Origin: Enhydrobacter sp.
Lineage (GTDB): Bacteria > Pseudomonadota > Alphaproteobacteria > Reyranellales > Reyranellaceae
DNA: 64,000 nucleotides
Direction: 5' to 3'
Assembly (NCBI GenBank): GCA_025808875.1
Contig: CP075528.1
Span: 5,129,851 to 5,193,850 of the forward strand
Made by a program: the position numbers and the translations under genes. The notes under the pieces were generated by a model, which did not search any database, had not been told where the DNA came from, and worked only from the letters and a program-made list of their open reading frames with translations. Positions 37,052 through 45,597 of the stretch are shown in pieces (position 1 is the first letter of the stretch; each line of letters begins with the position of its first letter).

Positions 37052-37057
37052 TATAGG
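37052..37057 (+). promoter_or_regulatory. Possible -10 element for tRNA-Arg
   Basis: TATAGG lies nine bases before the first tRNA nucleotide, in the context GTGCTATAGGGACGC, which resembles alphaproteobacterial tRNA promoters. A convincing -35 is missing; only CTCGAC at 37031-37036 is near a usable distance. This lies at the end of arfB, so read-through from arfB is also possible. Confidence 0.4.
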
Positions 37058-37065
37058 GACGCCAC

Positions 37066-37142
37066 GTCCCCGTAGCTCAGCTGGATAGAGCAGCGGTTTC
37101 CTAAACCGGAGGTCGGAGGTTCGAATCCTCTCGGGGACGCCA
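37066..37142 (+). tRNA. tRNA-Arg (anticodon CCT)
   Basis: A 77-base tRNA with the CCA end encoded. Acceptor arms GTCCCCG and CGGGGAC pair perfectly. The D stem GCTC/GAGC and T arm GGAGG-TTCGAAT-CCTCT (one G-T pair) are intact. The anticodon loop TTCCTAA gives CCT, reading the rare arginine codon AGG. One mismatch (G-G) occurs at the top of the anticodon stem by my folding. Confidence 0.95.
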
Positions 37143-37459
37143 TTCCCAAGAGGACAGAACCGCGAACCTCGGGTCGGCAGGCCGGCCGAATCCGCGGATG
37201 TGCTTCCAACCCGTGTGTCGACCACGACTGGCTGCGTCCGGCGAACGATGGCGATGGCGACCTCGCCGCCGTTCTTGGCGGTCGCGCACGCGCGGCGCGC
37301 GACGGCACCGGCTCGGGCGTCGACGTCAACGGCTTTGACGTCGTCCTGCACTGACCCATCGCCGCTTTCGGTGTGACGTCTTCGCGTCGTCGGCCGGGCC
37401 GGTCCTGCGACGGGGCCGTGGGTTGCTTTGAGAGTGCAAACTGTCAAAGTGCAGTAGAT
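37143..37459. other. Intergenic stretch after tRNA-Arg, no gene recognised
   Basis: About 317 bases between the tRNA and the hybrid kinase start. No frame on either strand has family-like sequence; the antisense frame through the tRNA is a known artefact. The last 40 bases carry the hexamer AGTGCA twice (around 37434 and 37449), close to the kinase start, which could belong to its promoter region. I see no integrase or direct repeat of the tRNA end. Confidence 0.5.
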
Positions 37460-39232
37460 ATGCAAGAGACGCGGGGAAAGGATCGGCGCGGGGGCGGCGT
37501 GGCGCCCCCTGACGCCACGCGACACGACTGGCGCCTCGACCATCTGTTCGTGGACGGGCCGAAAAGCTGGTCCATCCATATCGCCGTCGTCCTGCTGGCG
37601 GCCCTCGCCGTCGACAGCACCAGCCCCCGGGATGTCTTCGCCGATCGATGGCTGACCTACTGGACCGTCCTCCAGGTCGGACTGAGCCTCGGTCAGATCG
37701 CCCTGGCCGTGTCCTACGGGCGCGCCCGCTCGGCGTGGCGGCCAACGATCTTCGGCTGGCTCCACACCTCGCTCACCGCCGCCGTCGCCATCGCCTGGGG
37801 AACGGGCGCGATGCTCGCGAGCCTGGGTTCGCTCGAACCCTTCTTCTATTACACGATCGCCCTCGGCGGCACCGCGCTCGGCGCCGTGGCATCGCAGAAC
37901 GCCTTTCTCAGGTCCTGCTTCGCCAGTCTCTGGATTTCGTTGCCCCTGCTCGCGCTCGCCCACGCCGCCCATCACGTCGGCACGGCCGGAATCAGCACGG
38001 CGATCATGGTCCTTCTCTATCTGGCGACGCTGACCGTGCTGGCCAGCCGCATCAATCGCTTTCTGCGTGACCGCATCAGCCTGACGGCCGAACTCCAGGC
38101 GAGTCTGGACGAGTTGGGCGGCGTCAACGCCGAACTGGAGGTTCAGCGCCGCGCCGCGGAGGCGGCCAATGTCGGCAAGTCGCGGTTCCTCGCGCAGGCC
38201 AGCCACGACCTGCGCCAGCCCGTCCACGCCATTGGCCTGCTCGTCGGCTGGCTGATGGAGCGGCGTCTATCGCCCGACATTCGCGGCGCCATCCGGCAGA
38301 TCGAGACGGCCACCGAGGTGCTGGCCCTGCAGTTCCGCTCGCTGCTCGACGTGTCCGCCCTCGAGACGGGTCGCATCCAGCCGGTGATCTCGGCGGTGCC
38401 CCTGGCCCAGGTGTTCGCCTCCATCGACGCCACCAATCGCCGGGCCGCTCAGGCCAAGGGCGTGGCGTTGCGCATCGTCCGGACCTCCGCGTGCGTCGAA
38501 ACCGATCCGGGGTTGCTGCAGACGATGGTGCAGAACCTCGTCACCAACGCGATCAAGTACGCGTCGGGAGGCAAGGTGCTCGTGGGCGTTCGCCGCCGAC
38601 CCGACGGTCTCGGCATCGTCGTGCTCGACCAGGGGCCGGGCATTCCCGCCGACCGTCTGACGGCCGTGATGGAGGACTTCGTGCGACTGCCCCAGCCGGG
38701 CACTCGGCAGCCCGAGGGGTTGGGGCTCGGCCTTGCCATCGTGTCCCGCCTGGCCGCCCTTCTCAAACTGAGGCTCGTCGCGTCGTCTCGACTGGGACGG
38801 GGCAGCGCGTTCTCTCTCGACGGCCTGAGAACCACCGATGCCCCTCGCGTCGCGACGACCTCTCGTGGCTCGCGTCAGCCGGCTGTGATCGACAAGTCCG
38901 TGCTGGTCGTCGACGACGATCCGCTCGTGCTCGATGCGATGAGCCGCCTGCTGCGTCAATGGGGATACGACGTGACGGCCATGGCGGACCCGCCGCGCGA
39001 TATCGACGGCCATGATATCCTCCTGATCGACCGCCATCTGCAAGGCGGACATGACGGACTCGACATCCTGGTGGGCTACGGTCCCGGGTCAGGGCCGCCG
39101 CGCAGGCGCATCCTGATGTCCGCCGCGATAGACGACGAACTGGAGGAGCAGGCCGGCTCGCAGGGCATAGTGGTCCTGCGCAAGCCCGTGGCGCCCGGCC
39201 AGCTTCGATCCGCGATGCTGTCGAGCGGATAG
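37460..39232 (+). CDS. Membrane-bound hybrid histidine kinase with C-terminal receiver
   Basis: About 590 residues from ATG 37460 (MQETRGKDRRGGGV); earlier in-frame starts lack a plausible coding context. The N-terminal half has about six membrane helices (roughly 35-195). The H-box ASHDLRQPVHAIG is near residue 250. The ATP domain has NLVTNAIKYASGG and GLGLGLAIVSRL. A C-terminal receiver follows with VVDDDPLVLDAM, LLIDRHLQGG (phosphoacceptor Asp near 523) and LRKPVAP. It converges with the LuxR-type regulator, 42 bases apart, which is a likely partner. The HDLRQP variant of the H-box is characteristic of one hybrid-kinase group. Confidence 0.9.
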   Translation: MQETRGKDRRGGGVAPPDATRHDWRLDHLFVDGPKSWSIHIAVVLLAALAVDSTSPRDVFADRWLTYWTVLQVGLSLGQIALAVSYGRARSAWRPTIFGWLHTSLTAAVAIAWGTGAMLASLGSLEPFFYYTIALGGTALGAVASQNAFLRSCFASLWISLPLLALAHAAHHVGTAGISTAIMVLLYLATLTVLASRINRFLRDRISLTAELQASLDELGGVNAELEVQRRAAEAANVGKSRFLAQASHDLRQPVHAIGLLVGWLMERRLSPDIRGAIRQIETATEVLALQFRSLLDVSALETGRIQPVISAVPLAQVFASIDATNRRAAQAKGVALRIVRTSACVETDPGLLQTMVQNLVTNAIKYASGGKVLVGVRRRPDGLGIVVLDQGPGIPADRLTAVMEDFVRLPQPGTRQPEGLGLGLAIVSRLAALLKLRLVASSRLGRGSAFSLDGLRTTDAPRVATTSRGSRQPAVIDKSVLVVDDDPLVLDAMSRLLRQWGYDVTAMADPPRDIDGHDILLIDRHLQGGHDGLDILVGYGPGSGPPRRRILMSAAIDDELEEQAGSQGIVVLRKPVAPGQLRSAMLSSG

Positions 39233-39274
39233 CTCCGATGGCCGGACCGCGCGCGCCCGGTCATCGTCCGTGCG

Positions 39275-39943
39275 TCAAAGGCCCGCCTCCGCCCCGATCG
39301 CGGCCGCGGCCGCACGGGTCTTCACGCCCAGAGTGCGCAGCAACGAGGACACGTGGATGCGAACGGTGAAGGGCGAGAGGGCGAGTTCGCGCGCGATCTC
39401 CTTGTTCGAGTAGCCGCGCACCAGCAGGCACAGCACTTCGGTCTGCCGCGGCGGCAGCGGCGGCAGGATGGTGCCGGTATGTCCGTCTGCCGTCGAAGGC
39501 CCGGCGGCGCGCAGATCGACGAGCTCGCCGCGTGCCACGGCGTCGAGGGCTGCAACCATCTCGCTCGCCGGTACCGCCTTGCTGCAGAAGCCGTTGGCGC
39601 CCTTGTCGAGGACCGAACGTACGGTCTCGGCGTCGTCATTCATGCTGACGACCAGAATCGTCGCCAGCGGACACCTCTTGCGCAGGGAGTACACCGTCTC
39701 GGCTCCCAGGCTGCCGGGGAAGGAGAGATCGAGCAGAATGAGGTCGGGCCGCGGCTTTCGCAGGAGGTGGGCTTCGAGGGCCTCGAGCGTGCTCGCCTCC
39801 TCGATCGTGGCGGCGGGATGCGCGCGCCTCGATACGCGGCAAAGCCCGTCGCGGAAGACGGGGTGATCGTCGACCACGATGACGCGCTTGACCGCGTGCG
39901 CGGCATCCAGGGCTCGCCGCGCGTCGTCTGTCGCGCCGCTCAC
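39275..39943 (-). CDS. LuxR/NarL-type response regulator
   Basis: A 222-residue two-domain regulator. The receiver has VIVVDDHPVFRDGL, ILLDLSFPG with the phosphoacceptor Asp, VSMNDDAET and the SKAV lysine. The C-terminal helix-turn-helix is LPPRQTEVLCLLVRGYSNK followed by EIARELALSPFTVRIHVSSL. Probably phosphorylated by the neighbouring hybrid kinase or another sensor in the window (inference from position). Its ATG overlaps the stop of the downstream secreted-protein gene? No: the overlap is between its start and the stop of the upstream gene at 39940-39943, so the two genes form a coupled pair. Confidence 0.92.
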   Translation of the reverse strand: MSGATDDARRALDAAHAVKRVIVVDDHPVFRDGLCRVSRRAHPAATIEEASTLEALEAHLLRKPRPDLILLDLSFPGSLGAETVYSLRKRCPLATILVVSMNDDAETVRSVLDKGANGFCSKAVPASEMVAALDAVARGELVDLRAAGPSTADGHTGTILPPLPPRQTEVLCLLVRGYSNKEIARELALSPFTVRIHVSSLLRTLGVKTRAAAAAIGAEAGL

Positions 39944-40743
39944 TTGCCGTCCTCCATCAGATCGGGTGCTTTGGCGGCAATCCGCGGCCCTGCCGTGAAG
40001 CGCCCGCTTTTCGGGTCGAAGCGGATTTCTCTCATGGCCGCCATGTTCTCATCCAGCCCGGCGCACGCTTGCTCCCGACGCGACGGCGGCTGCGACAGCC
40101 AGTTTGCCTTCACGCACGCCGTCGAGTCGAATCGGATGAGATAGGCGCGCACCACCGTGCCGCGCCGCGGCAGAATATAGGCGATGAATTCTTCGTCCCG
40201 CGGGTCCGAGACTTCGTCGCTTTTCAAGTCTCCCATCAGGACGCCGGTGTGATCGTGAGTCGGCGCCGCGTCGGCAACGAGATGGTGTGGTCTCAGGTGA
40301 GGAAAGGCTCCCGGCGCCCGGGAGAAGCGACCGCGATCGTAGCGCGCGAGGTACAGCACGCTATTGTAGATCGCGGGTCCATCGTACGAGTTGGCGCTCA
40401 CCAGGACGAACGGAGCCGTTCCTTCTGCGCGGAATAGAGCCACCGTCACGACGAAGTTGCCGCCACCTGTCCCTTCGTCGTTGAGGCGCAGATAGCCGTT
40501 TTCGACATCCACCACGAGATCGACCACGTTCTGGCCGGGTTGCTTCCTGACCTCGAAGCCGTTGGCGGTGCGATCGATCACGTAGGCGCCTTCGCAGGAT
40601 GCCGGCGGGCAGTCGCGTTGCTGCTGCGCGTTGAAGATCGTGACGACATCGCTGGCGAAGGCCTGTCCCATGGCCATCAGGCAAGCGGCACCTAACGCAC
40701 CGCCAATGTGCAGGCCATTTCGGAAGAAGGCCGAAGGCGTCAA
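39940..40743 (-). CDS. Exported protein of unknown function
   Basis: A 267-residue protein with a signal peptide ending near AFAS (residue 31). The mature part contains DCPPASCEGAYVIDRT, with two closely spaced cysteines, and long beta-rich stretches, such as VVDLVVDVENGYLRLNDEG and FIAYILPRRGTVVRAYLIRF. I do not recognise a family. It is the first gene of a minus-strand pair; its stop overlaps the start of the LuxR-type regulator by four bases. That coupling suggests a role connected with the regulator or its signal. Confidence 0.7.
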   Translation of the reverse strand: MTPSAFFRNGLHIGGALGAACLMAMGQAFASDVVTIFNAQQQRDCPPASCEGAYVIDRTANGFEVRKQPGQNVVDLVVDVENGYLRLNDEGTGGGNFVVTVALFRAEGTAPFVLVSANSYDGPAIYNSVLYLARYDRGRFSRAPGAFPHLRPHHLVADAAPTHDHTGVLMGDLKSDEVSDPRDEEFIAYILPRRGTVVRAYLIRFDSTACVKANWLSQPPSRREQACAGLDENMAAMREIRFDPKSGRFTAGPRIAAKAPDLMEDGK

Positions 40744-40936
40744 GTGAAGTGATCCCCGAGCACGTGACTAAGGACGGCAAGAGTAAGCCGAAGCACTGCC
40801 GGTGCCGACTAGCCGAAGTGTACTACTTTCGCCCTCACGGACAGCCGATATGCTTCCCACGACGCGGTGATGCAGGCCTCGGCTGATCTGCACCCTGCGC
40901 AACGGCATTCCGAAGAGGTACCGTGAAGGGGATACG

Positions 40937-41635
40937 ATGATGCGAGTCGACGCCGCGGCAAGCTCGAGGCTTGTGAGGCTATTGGGTGCCGGTCTCCCGG
41001 CATTGCTGTTGTCGAGCTTGCTCATCGTGCTCGCTGCGCCGGAAGCGCATGCGCAGTATCTCAACAACTGCCAGTGCCTCTACAACGGACTGCAAACCGC
41101 CCAGAGGGGCGAGAACATCCGTCCTGTCAAGACGAAGTGCAGGGACATCAGTTTCGGCGGCGATCGCACGCCGTATGTCGATGGCTATCTTGCCGCCAAG
41201 GATCGCGCCGCTCTCTTGCGGGCTGTCGAGCACTACAAGTGCAATCCCAGGGACTTCAACCTGCAGGCCGGCAGTAGCGGTGGTGGTGCGGGCTCAGGCT
41301 CGGGTTCTGCCGGCGGAGGTGGAGGCGCGTCGCTCGGCGGACGATCCGTCCGAGGCGCGTTTTATGCGTGGAGTGTAAGCGTCCTGCCGAACAACCGGAC
41401 CTGCCCGATCGGCACGGTGGACCAGCCGAGGCCGAACAGGAGCGACAAGTTCTGTATCCTGCCCTGTCAGTCCGGCTACCTGGGCTACAACTTCAACAAC
41501 CAGAACCTGCTGTGCGTGAGTTGTCCCGCCGGCACCCAGTCGGTGCGGTTCGACTCGAACGGCGCCGTGCTGAGCTGTTTGCAGGACGGGAGCGGCACCT
41601 ACCGGTGGCCCGGGCAAGGCTGGCGGCCCCGTTGA
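40937..41635 (+). CDS. Secreted cysteine-rich protein with Gly/Ser linker
   Basis: A 232-residue protein. A signal peptide (hydrophobic core LPALLLSSLLIVLAA) ends at AHA-Q near residue 40. The mature N-terminal part has NNCQCLYNGLQTA and CRDISFGGDRTPYVDGYLAA. A run of glycine and serine (about residues 112-133) separates it from a C-terminal Cys-rich module with TCPIGTVDQPRPN, FCILPCQSGYLGYN and LCVSCPAGTQSV. The paired Cys pattern suggests disulfide bonds in the periplasm or outside. Function unknown. A GGGG sits before the tandem ATGs. Confidence 0.75.
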   Translation: MMRVDAAASSRLVRLLGAGLPALLLSSLLIVLAAPEAHAQYLNNCQCLYNGLQTAQRGENIRPVKTKCRDISFGGDRTPYVDGYLAAKDRAALLRAVEHYKCNPRDFNLQAGSSGGGAGSGSGSAGGGGGASLGGRSVRGAFYAWSVSVLPNNRTCPIGTVDQPRPNRSDKFCILPCQSGYLGYNFNNQNLLCVSCPAGTQSVRFDSNGAVLSCLQDGSGTYRWPGQGWRPR

Positions 41636-41654
41636 TCCGATTGCGGCCGCTTCC

Positions 41655-42215
41655 GTGAGTCGCCGGCCACGACCCGGGTGCGTATATCGATGGTCAGGGC
41701 GGCTTCCGGCCGGGCTGGCGTCGGCTGCGGCCGGATTGGCGATCGCGAGTATGGCTGCCGGCGCTGCCCGAGCCGACGATTCGCCGGCGCGGCAGTTGGT
41801 GCGATTGTTCGCGGAAGTATGCCTGCGCTCCCTGACCGAGTTCGGCCCCGCCGTCGACGAATTGCGCGCGCGCGGCTTCGAGCTGACCCGGGCGGGAATC
41901 AACCGGATGTACGAGGTGTGGGATCCGCGGACGAGCACCGGGGGCTATGTCGCCCCCGGCCGCGACCGTCACGAGGAGCGCGGTTGCGGTGTCTCTTCGG
42001 AATCCGCGACGAGGAAGCCGGTGGTCGAACTCGTGGCGGCATTGCTGCGGACCCGGTCCGACGTCTCGTTCGGCGCGTGGAGCTTCGGCGATCCGTCGAT
42101 GACCGGATGGCGCGCCGAGGTTCAGGATGGCCAGGTCTTCGTCGTCGTCGGGCCCGGCCCGTCCGACCGGCCCGATCGGGGCGTCAGCCTTCATGTCGAC
42201 TTTCAGCGCGACTGA
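41655..42215 (+). CDS. Predicted exported protein, NMCC_0638-like
   Basis: A 186-residue protein starting at GTG 41655. An N-terminal signal region with ASAAAGLAIASMAAGAARAD is followed by QLVRLFAEVCLRSLTEF and GCGVSSESATRKPVVELVA. The single Cys pair and size recall the small exported family NMCC_0638, but I make this match tentatively. No ribosome binding site is obvious before the GTG. It is 19 bases downstream of the Cys-rich secreted gene. Confidence 0.6.
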   Translation: MSRRPRPGCVYRWSGRLPAGLASAAAGLAIASMAAGAARADDSPARQLVRLFAEVCLRSLTEFGPAVDELRARGFELTRAGINRMYEVWDPRTSTGGYVAPGRDRHEERGCGVSSESATRKPVVELVAALLRTRSDVSFGAWSFGDPSMTGWRAEVQDGQVFVVVGPGPSDRPDRGVSLHVDFQRD

Positions 42216-42471
42216 GGACGTCCCGGCGGGGGCATGAGTCTCTAACGGAAGATCCGCGCACCGAATGCGATCCCATGCCTCGCGGCGTGTTCAAACTGGC
42301 CCGAAGCACCACCAGTCGCTACGGCAAGGGCGCCGGCGGTTTCTGCGCCGCTGCGCAACTCATTGGCACCGCCATGGACCAGCAACTTGGGTCTCGCCAC
42401 TAGTACATGTGGCGTATTGCCTGTGGCGTCCGTTCTGGGGAATCGTTGCTCCGTGGGAATGTCGGAGCGAT

Positions 42472-42870
42472 ATGGAACTCGTGAATGCGAGAGCACGCTG
42501 CGGGGCGTCATCGGCCATGCATGCGCAAGCAGCAGGTGATGGTCGTGCGGAATCGCTCGAACGACTGCTCCGTGCGCGCTTCGCGCGGCAGGCCGGCTTG
42601 ATCGCGGCGGCTGTGGCGATTGTGATTTCCCTGCCTCTCGCACTCGCGGAGAATGCCTGTGCCATGACGGCCGCCGCTGGCAGTGGCACCGTGGCGGGAA
42701 CTCTTGGCGCCTCTGTCTCGATGTCGTCGATCGTGGCGATGGCCGCTGCCTTTGACCATGGCGAGCTTGCCGCGGCGACGGGGATGCTGGCCATGGGCGC
42801 GGTCGCCGGCGTCCTGGTGCGGCGGCACCGGCTTGCTGCGCTGGGGTGCGTCGGGTCCCCCGAGGCATGA
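42472..42870 (+). CDS. Small membrane protein of unknown function
   Basis: About 132 residues from ATG 42472 (MELVNARARCGASSAM). Two hydrophobic segments are visible: LIAAAVAIVISLPLALA (about 46-62) and a Gly/Ala-rich region to AVAGVLVRRHRL near the end. An upstream extension of the frame to 42265 is Arg/His-rich and looks non-coding. Its TGA overlaps the ATG of the next membrane protein gene (ATGA), which supports it being a real gene. Function unknown. Confidence 0.6.
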   Translation: MELVNARARCGASSAMHAQAAGDGRAESLERLLRARFARQAGLIAAAVAIVISLPLALAENACAMTAAAGSGTVAGTLGASVSMSSIVAMAAAFDHGELAAATGMLAMGAVAGVLVRRHRLAALGCVGSPEA

Positions 42871-44015
42871 ACGCCCCGACGCACATCGACGGACTTCGCT
42901 TCGTTCGAATCCCCGGCCTGGTCGGCCTCTCCGCCATCTTCATCGGCAGCGCTGCGGGCGGCCTCGCGGTGATGACGCTGTACTTCCTCGCCGCCTGGCT
43001 GCCGGTGCGATCCGTGCTTGCGGATCGCTGGTCCGCCGTGCGTGCCACGCTGGCCGCGCTGCTGACCGGAGTCCTTGTCACCTATGCGATCGGCGGGGGA
43101 CTTTGGCTCGTCGGTCGGCCGATCGCGGATCGAATTCTGGCGGCGGGATACGAGCAAAGGTCCGGCCTCATACTGGTGCTGCTGGCCGTCACCCCCCTCT
43201 GGGGATGGGCGATGGCGGCGGCCCAGCGATGGGTCCTCGGCCGCTGGTGGGCGGTTCGGCCGCCGCCGCTTTTCCACTTCGTCGGGTTCCCATTGGCCAC
43301 GCTGCTGGTCGCCTTCGGAGGTCTCTGGCTGGAGCGGACCGAAAATGCCGGCGTCGTCGTGCTGTTCGCGGCCATCATCGGTCTGCCTCTGGCATTCACG
43401 ATCTCTCTGTCTCGCGCGAGCGGGGCGCGCTTTCCGCGAACGGCCGAGCTGGCCGGCCGGATCGTATCGACCGGGAGGCCCGTCTTCGCCGCTGCTGTCT
43501 TCGCCGCCCTCGCCGCGACCTTCCTCCTGGTCCATGCGGGAACCGGTCTTGCCGATCTCGATCCGCTCGGCGAGCAGCCGACGACGTTGGCATCGGCCAT
43601 CATGCTGTTCGTCGTGGCGTTCGGTACATTCTACGGCGCGTGGCTTGGACTGGAGGAGCGCCGGACGCCGACCGGTGAGCCCGCCACGGCGGCCGGACAC
43701 GACCGAACGGACTCGTTGTCGTCGCTGTTCCTGAGCATTGCGCCCGGCTTCGTCGCCGTGCTCGCGGTATTCGTGGTGATGTTCGTCGCCGATCGGGCGG
43801 GCGTCGACCTCGGCGACGCCGAGACCCGCGGCCTTGCCGTCGCCTTCGTCGTTGCCGCCCTGTACGGGGCGCAGGGTCGGTTCGGTCGTTTCGTCGATCG
43901 CGCCATCCTCGGGTTCTTTCTTTGGGGCCTCTATGCCCTGTATCTGGCGATGACGCTCGATTCCGTGAATTCGGCGCTGCTCGGCGCCGTGGAGCGTTTG
44001 CTGTCGAGGGCGTGA
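42867..44015 (+). CDS. Polytopic membrane protein of unknown function
   Basis: About 382 residues from ATG 42867 (MNAPTHIDGLRFVRIPGLVG). Nine to ten hydrophobic helices are spread along the sequence, including GLAVMTLYFLAAWLPV, ATLLVAFGGLWLE and LAVFVVMFVADRAG. No catalytic motif or transporter signature is recognisable. It is translationally coupled to the small membrane gene upstream and is followed after 48 bases by another membrane gene. Confidence 0.75.
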   Translation: MNAPTHIDGLRFVRIPGLVGLSAIFIGSAAGGLAVMTLYFLAAWLPVRSVLADRWSAVRATLAALLTGVLVTYAIGGGLWLVGRPIADRILAAGYEQRSGLILVLLAVTPLWGWAMAAAQRWVLGRWWAVRPPPLFHFVGFPLATLLVAFGGLWLERTENAGVVVLFAAIIGLPLAFTISLSRASGARFPRTAELAGRIVSTGRPVFAAAVFAALAATFLLVHAGTGLADLDPLGEQPTTLASAIMLFVVAFGTFYGAWLGLEERRTPTGEPATAAGHDRTDSLSSLFLSIAPGFVAVLAVFVVMFVADRAGVDLGDAETRGLAVAFVVAALYGAQGRFGRFVDRAILGFFLWGLYALYLAMTLDSVNSALLGAVERLLSRA

Positions 44016-44063
44016 GCGAGGAGGTGTGCACTTGGGGCTCGAGGGCACGCCAAGGAGCAAGTG

Positions 44064-44621
44064 ATGATGGACGGCACGCCAACCGATGAGTCGATGCCCT
44101 GGAGGTTGGAGATCGTCAGTCCGCCCGGCAGGGCATGGATCGTGCTCGCCATCGTCTGGACCTTCCTCGGTGTCTGCCATCTCCTGTTCACGTACACCAG
44201 GGCGGACGGATCCATGGAGTGGATGACCCTCCTTGTCCTCCCCTGGGTCGTCCTGGTCAGCTACTACGCCCTGCGGACGGCACGCGGCGAGCGCGGCAGG
44301 CTGCGGATCGACGAGAGCGGCTTCAGCGCCGTCGACGGCCCACGATCGGAGCGGCGCTATGCTTGGTCGGAAATCGAGCGCTTCCAGGTCGGCAAGCTCG
44401 GTGCCAATCCAATCCATCTGGGCGTGGACGTACCCCGGATCGTCGTGCGCCAGGCCGATGGCAGGACGCGAATCGACGGGCTGCCCGGCAGCTTGGGCAT
44501 TCCCGCCGGCGACGTCGTGGCCATGATGGAAACCCTGCGCCAGCTCGCGGGCGCGGCCTGGCCGCGGCGGCCGGGCACGGTCGAGGAAGCACGCCGTCTC
44601 GCCCGCGATGGGTTGTCCTGA
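44064..44621 (+). CDS. Membrane protein with PH-like C-terminal domain
   Basis: About 185 residues. AAGGAG at 44052-44057 is six bases before the ATG 44064, so I prefer it over the GTG at 44061. Two hydrophobic helices (WIVLAIVWTFLGVCHLLFTY and EWMTLLVLPWVVLVSYYALR) are followed by a soluble part with GRLRIDESGFSAVDG, RRYAWSEIERFQVG and VRQADGRTRIDGLP. That beta-strand pattern resembles bacterial PH-like (YcxB or bPH) domains. Function unknown. Confidence 0.65.
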   Translation: MMDGTPTDESMPWRLEIVSPPGRAWIVLAIVWTFLGVCHLLFTYTRADGSMEWMTLLVLPWVVLVSYYALRTARGERGRLRIDESGFSAVDGPRSERRYAWSEIERFQVGKLGANPIHLGVDVPRIVVRQADGRTRIDGLPGSLGIPAGDVVAMMETLRQLAGAAWPRRPGTVEEARRLARDGLS

Positions 44622-44753
44622 GCGCCGACGGCAGTCATCGAAGCGGCAGGCGACGTATCGGCGCCGGCGTGTTGCTCCGACAAGCCCGACAACGGTCCCC
44701 TCCCGGGAGATGGAAGGGGGCGGGGTGTCGATGGGCCGACGCCAGGTGCGGCC

Positions 44754-45065
44754 CTACTGGACCTTGCAAATGGTTCGCCTCGAGCCGCGCTCCTCGATGC
44801 CGACGACGCCGGACGTCGAGAACGCTTGCTTGCCGTCGAAGCTGACCCGGGGGAACCAGAACGTCGTGCCACAGAAGATGTGGGAAACGCACTGCCGGGA
44901 GCCATGCGTGCCCTTTTCGCATTGCGCCTGATTGGTGAACGCCGACCAATGCATGTTGCTGGCAGGCTTGTAGGCCATGTAGGGCGACGCGTTCTGTGCA
45001 AGGGCCGGCGACGCCGCCAGCGCGAGCGCGAACGAGGTGGAGGCAAGGCGGAACAGTTTGCGCAT
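44754..45065 (-). CDS. Small secreted cysteine-containing protein (duplicate copy A)
   Basis: A 103-residue protein from ATG 45063-45065 with a signal peptide ending ALAQ-N near residue 24. The mature part has SPYMAYKPASNMHWSAFTNQ, then CEKGTHGSRQCVSHIFCG and FWFPRVSFDGKQAFSTSGVV, ending TICKVQ. Four cysteines (in ACEK-, RQCV-, FCG- and ICKV-like positions) are shared with the paralogue at 45286-45597. GGAGAA lies eight bases before the ATG. No family is recognised. Confidence 0.75.
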   Translation of the reverse strand: MRKLFRLASTSFALALAASPALAQNASPYMAYKPASNMHWSAFTNQAQCEKGTHGSRQCVSHIFCGTTFWFPRVSFDGKQAFSTSGVVGIEERGSRRTICKVQ

Positions 45066-45269
45066 CGGACGGATTCTCCGGACTTGAGGATCGTTTCGCC
45101 GTTTCGGCCGACGACCATTCGCATCTTCGCGGGCGCACGGACCAGTCGAACACATGTGCTAATTGAAGCGATTCGGTTCGGCGGGACGGCAGGATCGATC
45201 GACACGAATTCGGGAGTGTCCACCCTCCCTGCCACGGGGAAATCGAAGGAGGCCGGGCGTGGATTGAAT

Positions 45270-45286
45270 GAAGGCCGGGTGCCTTC
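45270..45286 (-). terminator. Possible hairpin terminator after duplicate copy B
   Basis: GAAGGC-CGGGT-GCCTTC is a perfect six-base-pair stem with a five-base loop that begins at the stop codon of the copy B gene. Downstream on the minus strand only a short T-containing stretch (ATTCAAT) follows, so it is a weak rho-independent candidate. Confidence 0.4.
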
Positions 45287-45597
45287 TACTTGACCTTGCA
45301 AACGACGCGCTCTGAGGTGCGTTCATTGATGCTGGCGACGTCGGACGTGGAGAACCGGTACTCGCCATCGAAGCTGACCTGGGGAAACCAGTAAGTCGCG
45401 CCACAAAAGACGTGGGGAACGCATTGCCGAGGGCCATGCGCGCTCTTTTCGCAGTGTGCTTGATCGGTGAATGCCGACCAGTACGCACTGTCGGCGGACT
45501 TGTAGGCCATGTAGTGCGCCGCATTCTGTGCGACGGCCGGCGACGGCATCTGCGCAAGCACGATCGCGGCGGAGACAATGCAGAGATGTTTGCGCAT
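45286..45597 (-). CDS. Small secreted cysteine-containing protein (duplicate copy B)
   Basis: A 103-residue protein from ATG 45595-45597 with a signal peptide ending AVAQ-N. It is the same length as copy A and clearly paralogous: AHYMAYKSADSAYWSAFTDQ, CEKSAHGPRQCVPHVFCG and YWFPQVSFDGEYRFSTSDVA align residue for residue with conserved cysteines. The 5' flanks are also similar, including GGAGAAGCCGTCCG before the start. Function unknown; a secreted disulfide-containing effector or inhibitor is possible but unsupported. Confidence 0.75.
   Translation of the reverse strand: MRKHLCIVSAAIVLAQMPSPAVAQNAAHYMAYKSADSAYWSAFTDQAHCEKSAHGPRQCVPHVFCGATYWFPQVSFDGEYRFSTSDVASINERTSERVVCKVK

Noticed and set aside
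37051..37359. Antisense frame through tRNA-Arg with residues like GFEPPTSGLGNR
   Set aside because: This is the well-known false protein produced by translating the reverse strand of a tRNA; the tRNA itself is certain.
39250..39272. Inverted repeat GACCG...CGGTC between the convergent kinase and regulator genes
   Set aside because: The stem is short and has no T run on either strand; not enough to call a terminator.
42265..42471. Upstream extension of the small membrane-protein frame
   Set aside because: The residues are Arg/His-rich and unlike a signal or helix; the ATG at 42472 is the more likely start.
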